In this document: one piece after another, positions 1 to 6,159 of the stretch
Layout: each line of letters starts with the position of its first letter
How positions within the stretch are numbered: the stretch's first letter is position 1
Assembly: GCF_001570525.1 (NCBI RefSeq)
Contig: NZ_BBXC01000009.1
Location: forward strand, 596,168-660,167
Direction: 5' to 3'
Length of the DNA: 64,000 nt
DNA from: Herbidospora sakaeratensis
Lineage (GTDB): Bacteria > Actinomycetota > Actinomycetes > Streptosporangiales > Streptosporangiaceae
Position numbers and translations under genes: made by a program
Notes under the pieces: model-generated
Told to the model about the DNA's origin: nothing
Seen by the model: only the letters and a program-made list of their open reading frames with translations
Databases searched by the model: none

Positions 1-22
1 GCGAGCGCTCGAAGGTCGTCCA

Positions 23-1558
23 TCACGAGTCCCGACCGGTCGTGGCGGCGACCAGTTCGGCGACCGGCGGGATGGGGGTCCCGTCCTCAGCGAACGTCCA
101 CCTTTCGTCGGCGAGAAGCTCGCGGCCTTCCCTGATGCGGTCGAGGCACCAGGTCTTCTTGAAGCCCGACCGGTCGGCGAGGGCTCGGTTCGAGAGGACC
201 TCACCAGCCTTCACGCGCTTGGCCCAGTACCGTGCGACACGGCGTCTGTCCTGCTCGGTGGGCTGTTTCTGGTCGCGCGACCGGTCGTCATCTGGTCGCG
301 ACCGCTCCTCATCGGCGACCACTTCCGCGACCGCCACGGACCCGTTGACCGCGACCGACCCGCGACCGGCGATCAGCTCTCGCACCGGTCGCGCGACCGG
401 TCGCCCGTCGAGGGTGACGAACCGGCTCCCGGAGACCGGCCAGACGGCCCGAGCGAGCCTCGACCCGAACGCGTCCACCGGGGCCTCGGCTCCGTCCCGA
501 CCGGTCGCGTGAATGGTCGCGACCGGCAGGGTGGTCGCGACCAGTCCGCGGCCAGTCCGCGTCCGCCACGCCTCGAAGTCGGCGACCGCTTCGGCGCCGC
601 GGGCGTCCGCTGCCGCGACCACCTCGTGGTCGACCGGGCCGCGCAGCGCCGGGTGGTTGAGTCGCTTCCACGGGCCGACCGGGGTCAGTTCCACGAACGT
701 CTGCGCGTCCATCGCCGCGGCGTAGTCGACCAGCCGACGCTGGATGGTCTCGTCGGAGGCCAGGCCGGTGTGCTCGACCGCCTTGTCCATCGCGCGGTCG
801 ACGCGGTCGAGGGCGGCGCGCTGGCGGCGCTGCGAGGCGCCGGTCTCGCGTAGGTGGCGGGCGCGCTTGGCGGCCAGGGCGACGCGGGTGAGGCGGCGGT
901 GGGCGTCGACGTCGCTGGCGGTGCGGTCGCTCGACTCGGCCAGGCCGAGGCGGACCATCGCGCGCTCGGGGGTGAGCCGCCAGTGGATGCGGTGCCGGCC
1001 GGTCAGCTTGACCCGCTCGATGGCCATGCCGCGCTCCCACAACCACGCGGCGACCAGCGGCGCGGCGAGGCGGAAGATCGCCTCGGCGACGCTGGCGGCG
1101 TCCATGGCCGACAGGACGGCCGACAGGCCGGTGAGCACCCACACCGCGAGGCCGTCGATGCCGGCCGCGTAGTTCTCGCGCATGTTCCGGCGGGCGCGCA
1201 CCGCCGAGGTGATGACGGCGACCTCGATGAAGGCGAACAGCAGCAGCCGCAGCGGGCCGTCGAACCCCAGCACGTCGCCGGCGAACTGCCACATGCCCTG
1301 CGCGGACACACCGGTCGCGACACCGGCCGCGACGATGGTCAGAACGTCCTCGAGGGTGCGGGGCCTGACGAAGAGCACCAGGCGCCGGAGGACGTAGGCT
1401 GCGGCCGCGCCGATGGCTACCCATTTGAGTGCCCAGAGGCCGAACTCGATCCAGGCGACGAGCTGGGCGTCGAGCGGCACGGGGAGTTCCACGCCGAGCA
1501 GGTGCCCGGTTTGTGGGGGTGGACCAGCGGCGATGCCGTGGTCAGGATATGTGGTCAT
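23..1558 (-). CDS. DUF2637/SpdB-like membrane protein of an integrative conjugative element
   Basis: About 511 residues. The N-terminal ~200 residues hold four to five hydrophobic helices (roughly residues 32-60, 70-95, 102-125 and 140-175). A basic, charged cytoplasmic region follows, then a C-terminal helix-turn-helix-like stretch (about residues 430-480). This layout matches DUF2637 proteins that sit beside the transfer genes of actinomycete integrative elements and plasmids, where a role in intramycelial spread is usual; the exact function is unknown. I chose ATG at 1558 over the TTG at 1579 because a GGGAT purine patch precedes it. It is the last gene visible of a leftward operon that runs off the window. 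Its 3' third is unusually rich in GACCGGTC repeats. Confidence 0.6.
   Translation of the reverse strand: MTTYPDHGIAAGPPPQTGHLLGVELPVPLDAQLVAWIEFGLWALKWVAIGAAAAYVLRRLVLFVRPRTLEDVLTIVAAGVATGVSAQGMWQFAGDVLGFDGPLRLLLFAFIEVAVITSAVRARRNMRENYAAGIDGLAVWVLTGLSAVLSAMDAASVAEAIFRLAAPLVAAWLWERGMAIERVKLTGRHRIHWRLTPERAMVRLGLAESSDRTASDVDAHRRLTRVALAAKRARHLRETGASQRRQRAALDRVDRAMDKAVEHTGLASDETIQRRLVDYAAAMDAQTFVELTPVGPWKRLNHPALRGPVDHEVVAAADARGAEAVADFEAWRTRTGRGLVATTLPVATIHATGRDGAEAPVDAFGSRLARAVWPVSGSRFVTLDGRPVARPVRELIAGRGSVAVNGSVAVAEVVADEERSRPDDDRSRDQKQPTEQDRRRVARYWAKRVKAGEVLSNRALADRSGFKKTWCLDRIREGRELLADERWTFAEDGTPIPPVAELVAATTGRDS
34..542. repeat. Cluster of palindromic GACCGGTC and GGTCGCGACC motifs
   Basis: GACCGGTC occurs at 34, 168, 279, 395 and 499, spaced 104-134 bp apart. 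GGTCGCGACC occurs at 294, 515 and 533. All lie in the 3' part of the DUF2637-like gene. Eight palindromic 8- or 10-mers in about 500 bp is far above chance. Streptomyces TraB translocases recognise short repeated 8-bp motifs in a clt locus next to the transfer genes; a similar role here is only an inference. Confidence 0.45.
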
Positions 1559-1600
1559 CGGGTCATCCCTGGGTTGCAAGGGGTGATGGTCTTCGGGCCC

Positions 1601-1727
1601 GGCCCCGTCTGGCGCTTCGATCGCTCAGACGGGGCCGTCGTACTTGGTGGGGTCCGGCCTCCGCTCTCCCAAGTCAGAGACCGGACCCGGGCCTGCCCCC
1701 CGCTCGGGGGCCCACGGGCGGGCAGGC
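1601..1727. terminator. Three consecutive stem-loops between element genes
   Basis: Three inverted repeats lie in the 150-bp gap of the leftward operon: 1601-1611 with 1626-1636 (11 bp, perfect), 1650-1657 with 1681-1688 (8 bp) and 1691-1698 with 1720-1727 (8 bp, with an inner C/G stem). No T-run follows on the minus strand, so attenuation or RNA processing is as likely as full termination. Confidence 0.4.
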
Positions 1728-1730
1728 GGT

Positions 1731-2012
1731 CTAAGGGGCCAGTCGGAGCCCGGCGGCCACCACGCGCTGCTCCGGGTCCGCCCCCGCCGGAGCCTCGTCC
1801 ACGACGACCATCACCGCGCGCCCGTTACCGGCGACGCGCGTGACCGTGGCCGTGCAGCCCATCAGCCACTTGGGCGGTTTGAACGGGGCCACCGCCCACT
1901 CGTCGGTGAGGAGCTTGTCGACGACCACCCGGTCGCCGACCTTGAAGCCCGCCAACTCGGCGGCCCCCACGGGCTCCGAGATGCGGCGGAACAACTCTCT
2001 GTCCGTCGTCAC
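1731..2012 (-). CDS. Small hypothetical protein of the mobile element
   Basis: A 93-residue protein with no recognised family. It has a compact beta-rich look, with a 'KVGDRVVVDK' stretch near residue 25 resembling the opening of an SH3/KOW-like barrel. It has no signal peptide or membrane helix. Its start overlaps the stop of the 106-residue gene upstream (ATGA), so the two are translationally coupled in the leftward operon. Its function is unknown; the overlaps and codon bias make it a likely real gene. Confidence 0.55.
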   Translation of the reverse strand: MTTDRELFRRISEPVGAAELAGFKVGDRVVVDKLLTDEWAVAPFKPPKWLMGCTATVTRVAGNGRAVMVVVDEAPAGADPEQRVVAAGLRLAP

Positions 2013-2329
2013 CGCGCCCTCCCTGCCAGCAGGTCAGCCCAAAGACGGGCAACCTCGGGTTCGGCCGCGGGCGCCGTCTCCTTCAGGCTGTCGGTCCGGG
2101 TGCCGGTGCTCGTGCGCCACCGGATCCGCAGCAGCGGCACGCCGGTGTCGTGCGAGACACACAGCTCGTAATCGTGTCCGTCCTCGGGGGAGGCGGTGTC
2201 GACGACGCGCACCTCGGCGGACAGGTCGGCCTTGCGCCAAACGAGCTTGGTGGCATCGGGCTGGGGCGGCTGGATCGGGGGGCGACTGCTGGTGAGAGGC
2301 CCCCGCCCGAACGGGCGGCGAGTGGTCAT
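2009..2329 (-). CDS. Small hypothetical protein of the mobile element
   Basis: A 106-residue protein, rich in proline and arginine at the N-terminus, followed by a soluble domain with several predicted strands ('YELCVSHDTGVPLLRIRW' around residues 54-71). No family is recognised. It overlaps both neighbours by four bases in the leftward operon, which supports translation. Tryptophan- and charge-rich small proteins of this kind are common accessory genes in actinomycete integrative elements. No function can be assigned. Confidence 0.55.
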   Translation of the reverse strand: MTTRRPFGRGPLTSSRPPIQPPQPDATKLVWRKADLSAEVRVVDTASPEDGHDYELCVSHDTGVPLLRIRWRTSTGTRTDSLKETAPAAEPEVARLWADLLAGRAR

Positions 2330-2721
2330 CGCGATCTCCCCGCGAGCATCTCGGGGCCGAACTCCACCCAGGCCAGATACTCACCACCTGCGGTACACCC
2401 TCCGAAGTCCCGCACCTTCCGTGACACGTCGTCCCACACCGCAGGGCCGGGCCGGGTCGGCTGGCCGGCCGGGTCGCGGACTTCGACACGCAGCCTGCCG
2501 CCGTCGAGCATCTGAGCCCGGACCGAGATCTGGTCGCGCTCGCGCGTGTGACGGACAGCCGACGCGACGAGGGCGTAGACGACTTCGGCGGCCCGGTCGG
2601 CGAGGTCGGGCTGCTCGTGCTCAGCGATCGTCCGGATCCATTGCGCGGCCTGGAGAGGGGCGGCGTCGGTCCCGGGGAGTGTCTGGTTGTAGGGGGCCAG
2701 TGCGGCGGGTGGTTCACTCAC
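2326..2721 (-). CDS. Small GHKL-ATPase-like protein of the mobile element
   Basis: About 131 residues from the GTG at 2721 (a TTG at 2733 is possible but lies inside the operator). The segment from 'DLADRAAEVVYALVASAVRH' to 'LRVEVRDPAG' resembles the helix-strand core of anti-sigma-factor-like GHKL ATPases, with the alanine/serine-rich helix in the N-box position. The usual asparagine is replaced by serine, so ATP binding is doubtful. Such proteins accompany regulators in actinomycete elements. It is the first gene of the leftward operon and is divergent from the GntR gene, with paired operators between them. Confidence 0.45.
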   Translation of the reverse strand: MSEPPAALAPYNQTLPGTDAAPLQAAQWIRTIAEHEQPDLADRAAEVVYALVASAVRHTRERDQISVRAQMLDGGRLRVEVRDPAGQPTRPGPAVWDDVSRKVRDFGGCTAGGEYLAWVEFGPEMLAGRSR

Positions 2722-2731
2722 AGGGGATCCC

Positions 2732-2787
2732 AACCTTAGGCGTAAGGCTCTGTATCATCGGCCTTAGCTTGCAACCTTACGGGTAAG
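2732..2787. promoter_or_regulatory. Paired operators between divergent genes
   Basis: Two copies of AACCTTANGNGTAAG lie at 2732-2746 and 2773-2787, 41 bp apart (about four helical turns). Each has CTTA/TAAG dyad symmetry. They fill the gap between the leftward operon and the GntR gene and are the obvious binding site for that regulator. Confidence 0.6.
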
Positions 2788-2805
2788 CACGTCAAGCTAT
2801 GGCGT

Positions 2806-3576
2806 GTGGATCACACCTACCAGCGCATCGCCGACGACCTGCGGCGCAAGATCACCTCAGGAGAGCTCGCCGTCGGCGACCAGCTGCCGTCGATCCCGAC
2901 GATCAAGCGCGACTACGGGGTAACCAGCGGCACAGCCCAAGCCGCCATCCGCCTCCTCGTCGCCGAAGGCCACGTCCTCACAAGGAGCGGGTCGGGCTCC
3001 TACGTTCGCGACCGGCCACAACTCCGCGCCCTCACCCGCTGCTGGGACCGCGCCCGCCGATCCGGGAGCCCCTTCGCCGCCGAGATGGAAGCCCAAGGCC
3101 GCGTCGGGTCCTGGGAGTACGACTCCCGCACCGCACAGGCCCCCGACCACGTCCGCGAACGCCTCGACCTCGCTGCCCCCGACGGCGACAACCCCGACGT
3201 CCTCCACACCCGCTACCGCTTCAAAGCCGACGGCCGCACCGTGATGCTGAGCGACAGCTGGGAGCGGCTCGACGACACCCGCGGCACCGCGATCGTCCTG
3301 CCCGAGGAGGGCCCGCACGCCGGCCGCGGCGTGGTCGAGCGCATGCTGGCGATCGGCATCCGAATCGATGGGACCGACGAGGTCGTGGGGGCCCGGCTCG
3401 GGTCGGCGGATGAGTGCAGGCTGCTGGAGAGACCGCCGGGCTCTGTCGTGTTGACGATCAAGCGGTCGTACGTGGCGAGCGGACGGGCCGTCGAGACCGC
3501 CGACCTGGTGCTGCCCGCGGACTTGTTCGAGCTCGTGTACGGGTGGCGGATCGATCCGCCGGACGAGCAGGACTGA
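2806..3576 (+). CDS. GntR-family transcriptional regulator with UTRA-type domain
   Basis: A 256-residue protein with GTG start. Residues 1-65 form a GntR winged helix: 'IADDLRRKITSGELAVGDQL' followed by the recognition helix region 'TSGTAQAAIRLL' and a wing with 'GSGSYV'. Residues ~80-250 fit a UTRA effector-binding domain, ending in a strand and a 'YGWRI' tail. The HutC/KorSA-like architecture is typical of plasmid and ICE repressors that keep transfer genes off. It probably represses itself and the divergent operon through the paired sites at 2732-2787. A terminator follows directly. Confidence 0.8.
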   Translation: MDHTYQRIADDLRRKITSGELAVGDQLPSIPTIKRDYGVTSGTAQAAIRLLVAEGHVLTRSGSGSYVRDRPQLRALTRCWDRARRSGSPFAAEMEAQGRVGSWEYDSRTAQAPDHVRERLDLAAPDGDNPDVLHTRYRFKADGRTVMLSDSWERLDDTRGTAIVLPEEGPHAGRGVVERMLAIGIRIDGTDEVVGARLGSADECRLLERPPGSVVLTIKRSYVASGRAVETADLVLPADLFELVYGWRIDPPDEQD

Positions 3577-3590
3577 GTTGACCGTCGAAC

Positions 3591-3619
3591 GGCCGTCTTC
3601 CCTGCGAGGGAGGGCGGCC
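3591..3619 (+). terminator. Intrinsic terminator after the GntR gene
   Basis: A 13-bp stem (3591-3603 with 3607-3619, two G-U pairs, 3-base loop) is followed by CTTCGTGTTTT. Confidence 0.7.
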
Positions 3620-3648
3620 CTTCGTGTTTTCGCAGCTAGTGATCCTCA

Positions 3649-3696
3649 TGGCCATGATGGCTATATGGCCATATGGGGATGTGGCCATCATGGCCA
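3649..3696. promoter_or_regulatory. Inverted-repeat operator region upstream of the second regulator
   Basis: TGGCCATGATGGC (3649-3661) is exactly reverse-complementary to GCCATCATGGCCA (3684-3696). A further TATGGCCATA palindrome lies between them (3664-3673). The array ends 14 bases before the chosen ATG and is a likely autoregulatory site. Confidence 0.55.
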
Positions 3697-3710
3697 GTAC
3701 GGTCGCGATC

Positions 3711-4169
3711 ATGGTCAGGGGGTCAGGCGCCGGGCAGATCAAGCCCCACACGGGTGTGGCGGTCTACCGCCAGCTGGCCAGCATCATCCGCGACCAGATC
3801 GCCACCGGCCGGCTCCGGCCCGGGGACAAACTGCTGACCCAGGACACCTACGTCTACGAGTACGGAATCGGCGTTGACGCCGTCCGCGACGCTCTCGCCA
3901 TCCTCCGCTCGGAAGGGCTGATCGACACCACCCGGCAGGGTTCGGTGGTGCGCCGGCCTCCGCAGCGCGCCGACGTGACGCTGGGGCCCGGGATGCGGGC
4001 CATTGTTCGCATGCCTACGGAGCGGGAGCGTCATGACATTGGGCTGCCGGAGGGGGTGCCGGTAGTCGTGTTCGAGAAGCCCGGGGGAGAGATGGAAGTT
4101 CTAGCGGGTGATCGAATCGCGCTCGTCGGCAATCATGAGCAGGACGCGGCGGGGGGGCGGTCCGGTTGA
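3711..4169 (+). CDS. Short GntR-type winged-helix regulator
   Basis: About 152 residues from the ATG at 3711. Longer in-frame starts (from 3624) would put translation through the palindromic operator and give a hydrophobic, unnatural leader. Residues ~15-85 form a GntR winged helix ('YRQLASIIRDQIATGRLRPG' followed by the recognition segment 'GVDAVRDALAIL'). A short tail follows, with 'MPTERERHDIGLPEGVPVVV' and a final 'DRIALV' strand. Small regulators of this build are frequent in Streptosporangiaceae, so the lack of a full UTRA domain need not mean truncation. Its palindromic upstream region and strong terminator make it a self-contained unit at the edge of the element. Confidence 0.7.
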   Translation: MVRGSGAGQIKPHTGVAVYRQLASIIRDQIATGRLRPGDKLLTQDTYVYEYGIGVDAVRDALAILRSEGLIDTTRQGSVVRRPPQRADVTLGPGMRAIVRMPTERERHDIGLPEGVPVVVFEKPGGEMEVLAGDRIALVGNHEQDAAGGRSG

Positions 4170-4170
4170 C

Positions 4171-4205
4171 GGGTCACCCCGGCACTATCCATGCCGGGGT
4201 GACCC
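4171..4205 (+). terminator. Strong stem-loop right after the regulator
   Basis: A perfect 14-bp stem (4171-4184 with 4192-4205) with a 7-base loop begins one base after the stop codon. No T-run follows. Confidence 0.7.
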
Positions 4206-4320
4206 CCATGTAGACCGCACCGACAGCCTCTCGCCCCGGGAAGGACAAGGCCGGCGGTGCGGCGCCCAACCCTCGCCTAAGGCGGCGGTGCAGACACACA
4301 TGGAATGTCGGATCGTAGCT

Positions 4321-4350
4321 GACGTATTACGTCATGTCACGTAATACGTC
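4321..4350. repeat. Perfect 12-bp inverted repeat near the element boundary
   Basis: GACGTATTACGT (4321-4332) is mirrored by ACGTAATACGTC (4339-4350) around a 6-bp centre. It is AT-rich against its surroundings and lies ~55 bp from where yifB homology begins. It could be an operator or an integrase or excisionase site. Confidence 0.5.
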
Positions 4351-4367
4351 GTCTGACTGATCAATAC

Positions 4368-4410
4368 TCTCTTGACCAGCGACAATGCTCAAGAGACATT
4401 GGCGTATGGT
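4368..4410. other. Probable integration junction (attachment site region)
   Basis: TCTCTTGA (4368-4375) and TCAAGAGA (4389-4396) form an inverted repeat, and recognisable yifB sequence starts at about 4409 ('VAHRGILFLDE'). Everything to the left is element-like and everything to the right is core chromosome. The crossover should therefore lie between about 4350 and 4410. The exact core cannot be set without the other end of the element. Confidence 0.5.
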
Positions 4411-5047
4411 GGCGCATCGCGGCATCCTGTTCCTCGACGAGGCGCCGGAGTTCCCGCCCCGGGTGCTCGACTCGCTCCGCCAGCCGGTCGAGTCGGGCCA
4501 GGTCACGGTCTCGCGGGCGAACGGCTCGGTGACGTTCCCGGCCAGGTTCACCCTGGTGCTGGCCGCCAACCCGTGCCCGTGCGGGCTCAGCGGCGAAGCG
4601 GGGCGGTTCTGCACCTGCACTCCGTCCGTCCGGCGGCGCTATCTGTCCCGCCTGTCCGGCCCGCTGCTCGACCGGGTCGACGTGAAGGTACGGCTCTCGC
4701 CCCCCACCCGGGCCGAACTCCTCGCCGACCGCGCGCTCACCGAATCCAGCGCCACCGTCGCCGAACGGGTCGTCGAAGCCCGCGAACGCGCCGCCGCCCG
4801 CCTGACCGGCACCCCCTGGCGCCTCAACGCCGAGGTCCCCTCGTCGCTCCTGCACGGCGGCTGGCGCCTCGATCATCGCGTACTGGCCCCCCTGCACCGC
4901 GCCGTCGACGTGGGCACCCTCAGCGCCCGGGGGGTCGACCGCGTGCTCCGGGTGGCCTGGACGATCGCCGACATCAGCCGGCGTCCCCGGCCGTCGGCCG
5001 ACGAGATCTCACTGGCACTCACGATGTGGATGGGAGAGGAACTGTGA
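4385..5047 (+). pseudogene. yifB: C-terminal fragment of YifB/ComM Mg-chelatase-like AAA ATPase
   Basis: The reading frame encodes the last ~215 residues of a family normally about 500 long. Present are the Walker B box (ILFLDE), the 'LDSLRQPVESGQV' stretch, the NPCPCG/CTC cysteine segment, 'SGPLLDRVD' with the sensor/arginine-finger region, and the Mg-chelatase C-terminal domain. Missing are the N-terminal Lon-protease-like domain and the Walker A loop. The ATG at 4385 lies in non-homologous sequence at the junction. Its stop overlaps the dprA start (GTGA), the usual yifB-dprA coupling, so this is the native locus cut by the element on its left. ComM/YifB helicases act in branch migration during DNA integration; this fragment cannot bind ATP in the normal way. 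Confidence 0.85.
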
Positions 5048-6153
5048 CCGGTGACCGGACCGCACGCGCGGCCCTGACCCGGATCGCCGAGACCGGCGAC
5101 GAGACCATGGGCCGCCAGATCGCGGCCCACGGAGCGGAGGCCGTCCTGGCCGCAATCCGGAAGGGCACCCTGGAAGGCGTGGACGACCGCCGGGCGGCGG
5201 CCTGGCGGACGCGGGCCCTGGCGGCCGGCGACCCCGACGACGACCTGGCGCGCCACCGCTTCGTCATTCCCGGCGACCCCGACTGGCCGAGTCAACTTGA
5301 CGACCTGGGCGACGCCCGCCCCATCGGCCTGTGGGCAGACGGCCGGGGAGACCTCCGCCGTGCCTGCGCCCGCTCGATCGCGCTGGTCGGAGCCCGGGCG
5401 GCCAGCGCCTACGGGGTGAACGTGGCCTCCGAACTGGCCTGCCGCCTGTCCGACCGGGGTTACTCGGTGATCTCCGGGGGCGCGTACGGCATCGACGCCG
5501 CCGCCCATCGAGGCTGCCTGGCCGGCCCGTCTCCGACGATCGCGATCCTGGCCTGCGGCGTGGACGTCCCCTACCCGGCGGCCCACCAGGACCTGTTCGC
5601 CGCCATCCGCGAGGAGGGCTTGGTGATCAGCGAATCGCCGCCCGGAGTGAACCCGACGCGGTTACGCTTCCTCGTCCGCAACCGGGTCATCGCGGCCCTG
5701 TCGCGGGGAACGGTGGTCGTCCAGGCGGCCCCTCGCTCGGGCGCGCTGAACACCGCCCACCACGCCTTCCAGCTGAACCGCCACCTGATGGCCATCCCGG
5801 GCCCGGTGACCAGCGACGTCTCGGTCGGCTGCAACAACCTGATCCGTCTCGGAAAAGCCATGTGCGTGACGTCGGCCGACGAGATCCTGGAACAGGTCGG
5901 CCAGGCCGGAGACGACATCGCCCCCATCCCGCGCGGCCCCGTCACCCGTCGAGACCTGCTCAGCCTGGAGTCCAAGCGCATCCTCGACGCGATGCCGGGC
6001 GGACTCGGGGTGATCGGACCGGCCGAGGTCGCGCTGAAGGCCGGTCTGCCCCTGCCGGTGGCCCTGGCCTGCCTGGGCAACCTGGAAGCCGGCGGCTACC
6101 TGAAGCGGGAGGAATCCGGCTGGCGGCTGACCGCCCGAGGAAGGGGAAGATAG
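5044..6153 (+). CDS. dprA: DNA processing protein DprA (Smf)
   Basis: 369 residues from the GTG that overlaps the yifB stop. The Rossmann-like DprA core (about residues 110-320) includes 'SIALVGARAASAYG', 'YSVISGGAYGIDAAAHRG', 'PYPAAHQDLF' and 'NRVIAALSRGTVVVQA'. A C-terminal winged helix (~325-369, 'GPAEVALKAGLPLPVALACL') is the DprA_WH type. DprA loads RecA on single-stranded DNA during transformation; in non-competent actinomycetes its role is unclear. It was probably co-transcribed with yifB, so loss of the yifB promoter may have changed its expression. xerC follows after 6 bp. Confidence 0.93.
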   Translation: MTGDRTARAALTRIAETGDETMGRQIAAHGAEAVLAAIRKGTLEGVDDRRAAAWRTRALAAGDPDDDLARHRFVIPGDPDWPSQLDDLGDARPIGLWADGRGDLRRACARSIALVGARAASAYGVNVASELACRLSDRGYSVISGGAYGIDAAAHRGCLAGPSPTIAILACGVDVPYPAAHQDLFAAIREEGLVISESPPGVNPTRLRFLVRNRVIAALSRGTVVVQAAPRSGALNTAHHAFQLNRHLMAIPGPVTSDVSVGCNNLIRLGKAMCVTSADEILEQVGQAGDDIAPIPRGPVTRRDLLSLESKRILDAMPGGLGVIGPAEVALKAGLPLPVALACLGNLEAGGYLKREESGWRLTARGRGR

Positions 6154-6159
6154 ACGGAT

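Noticed and set aside
3624..3710. Longer N-terminus for the second GntR regulator
   Set aside because: It would translate the palindromic operator into a Met/Ile/Ala-rich leader unlike GntR proteins.
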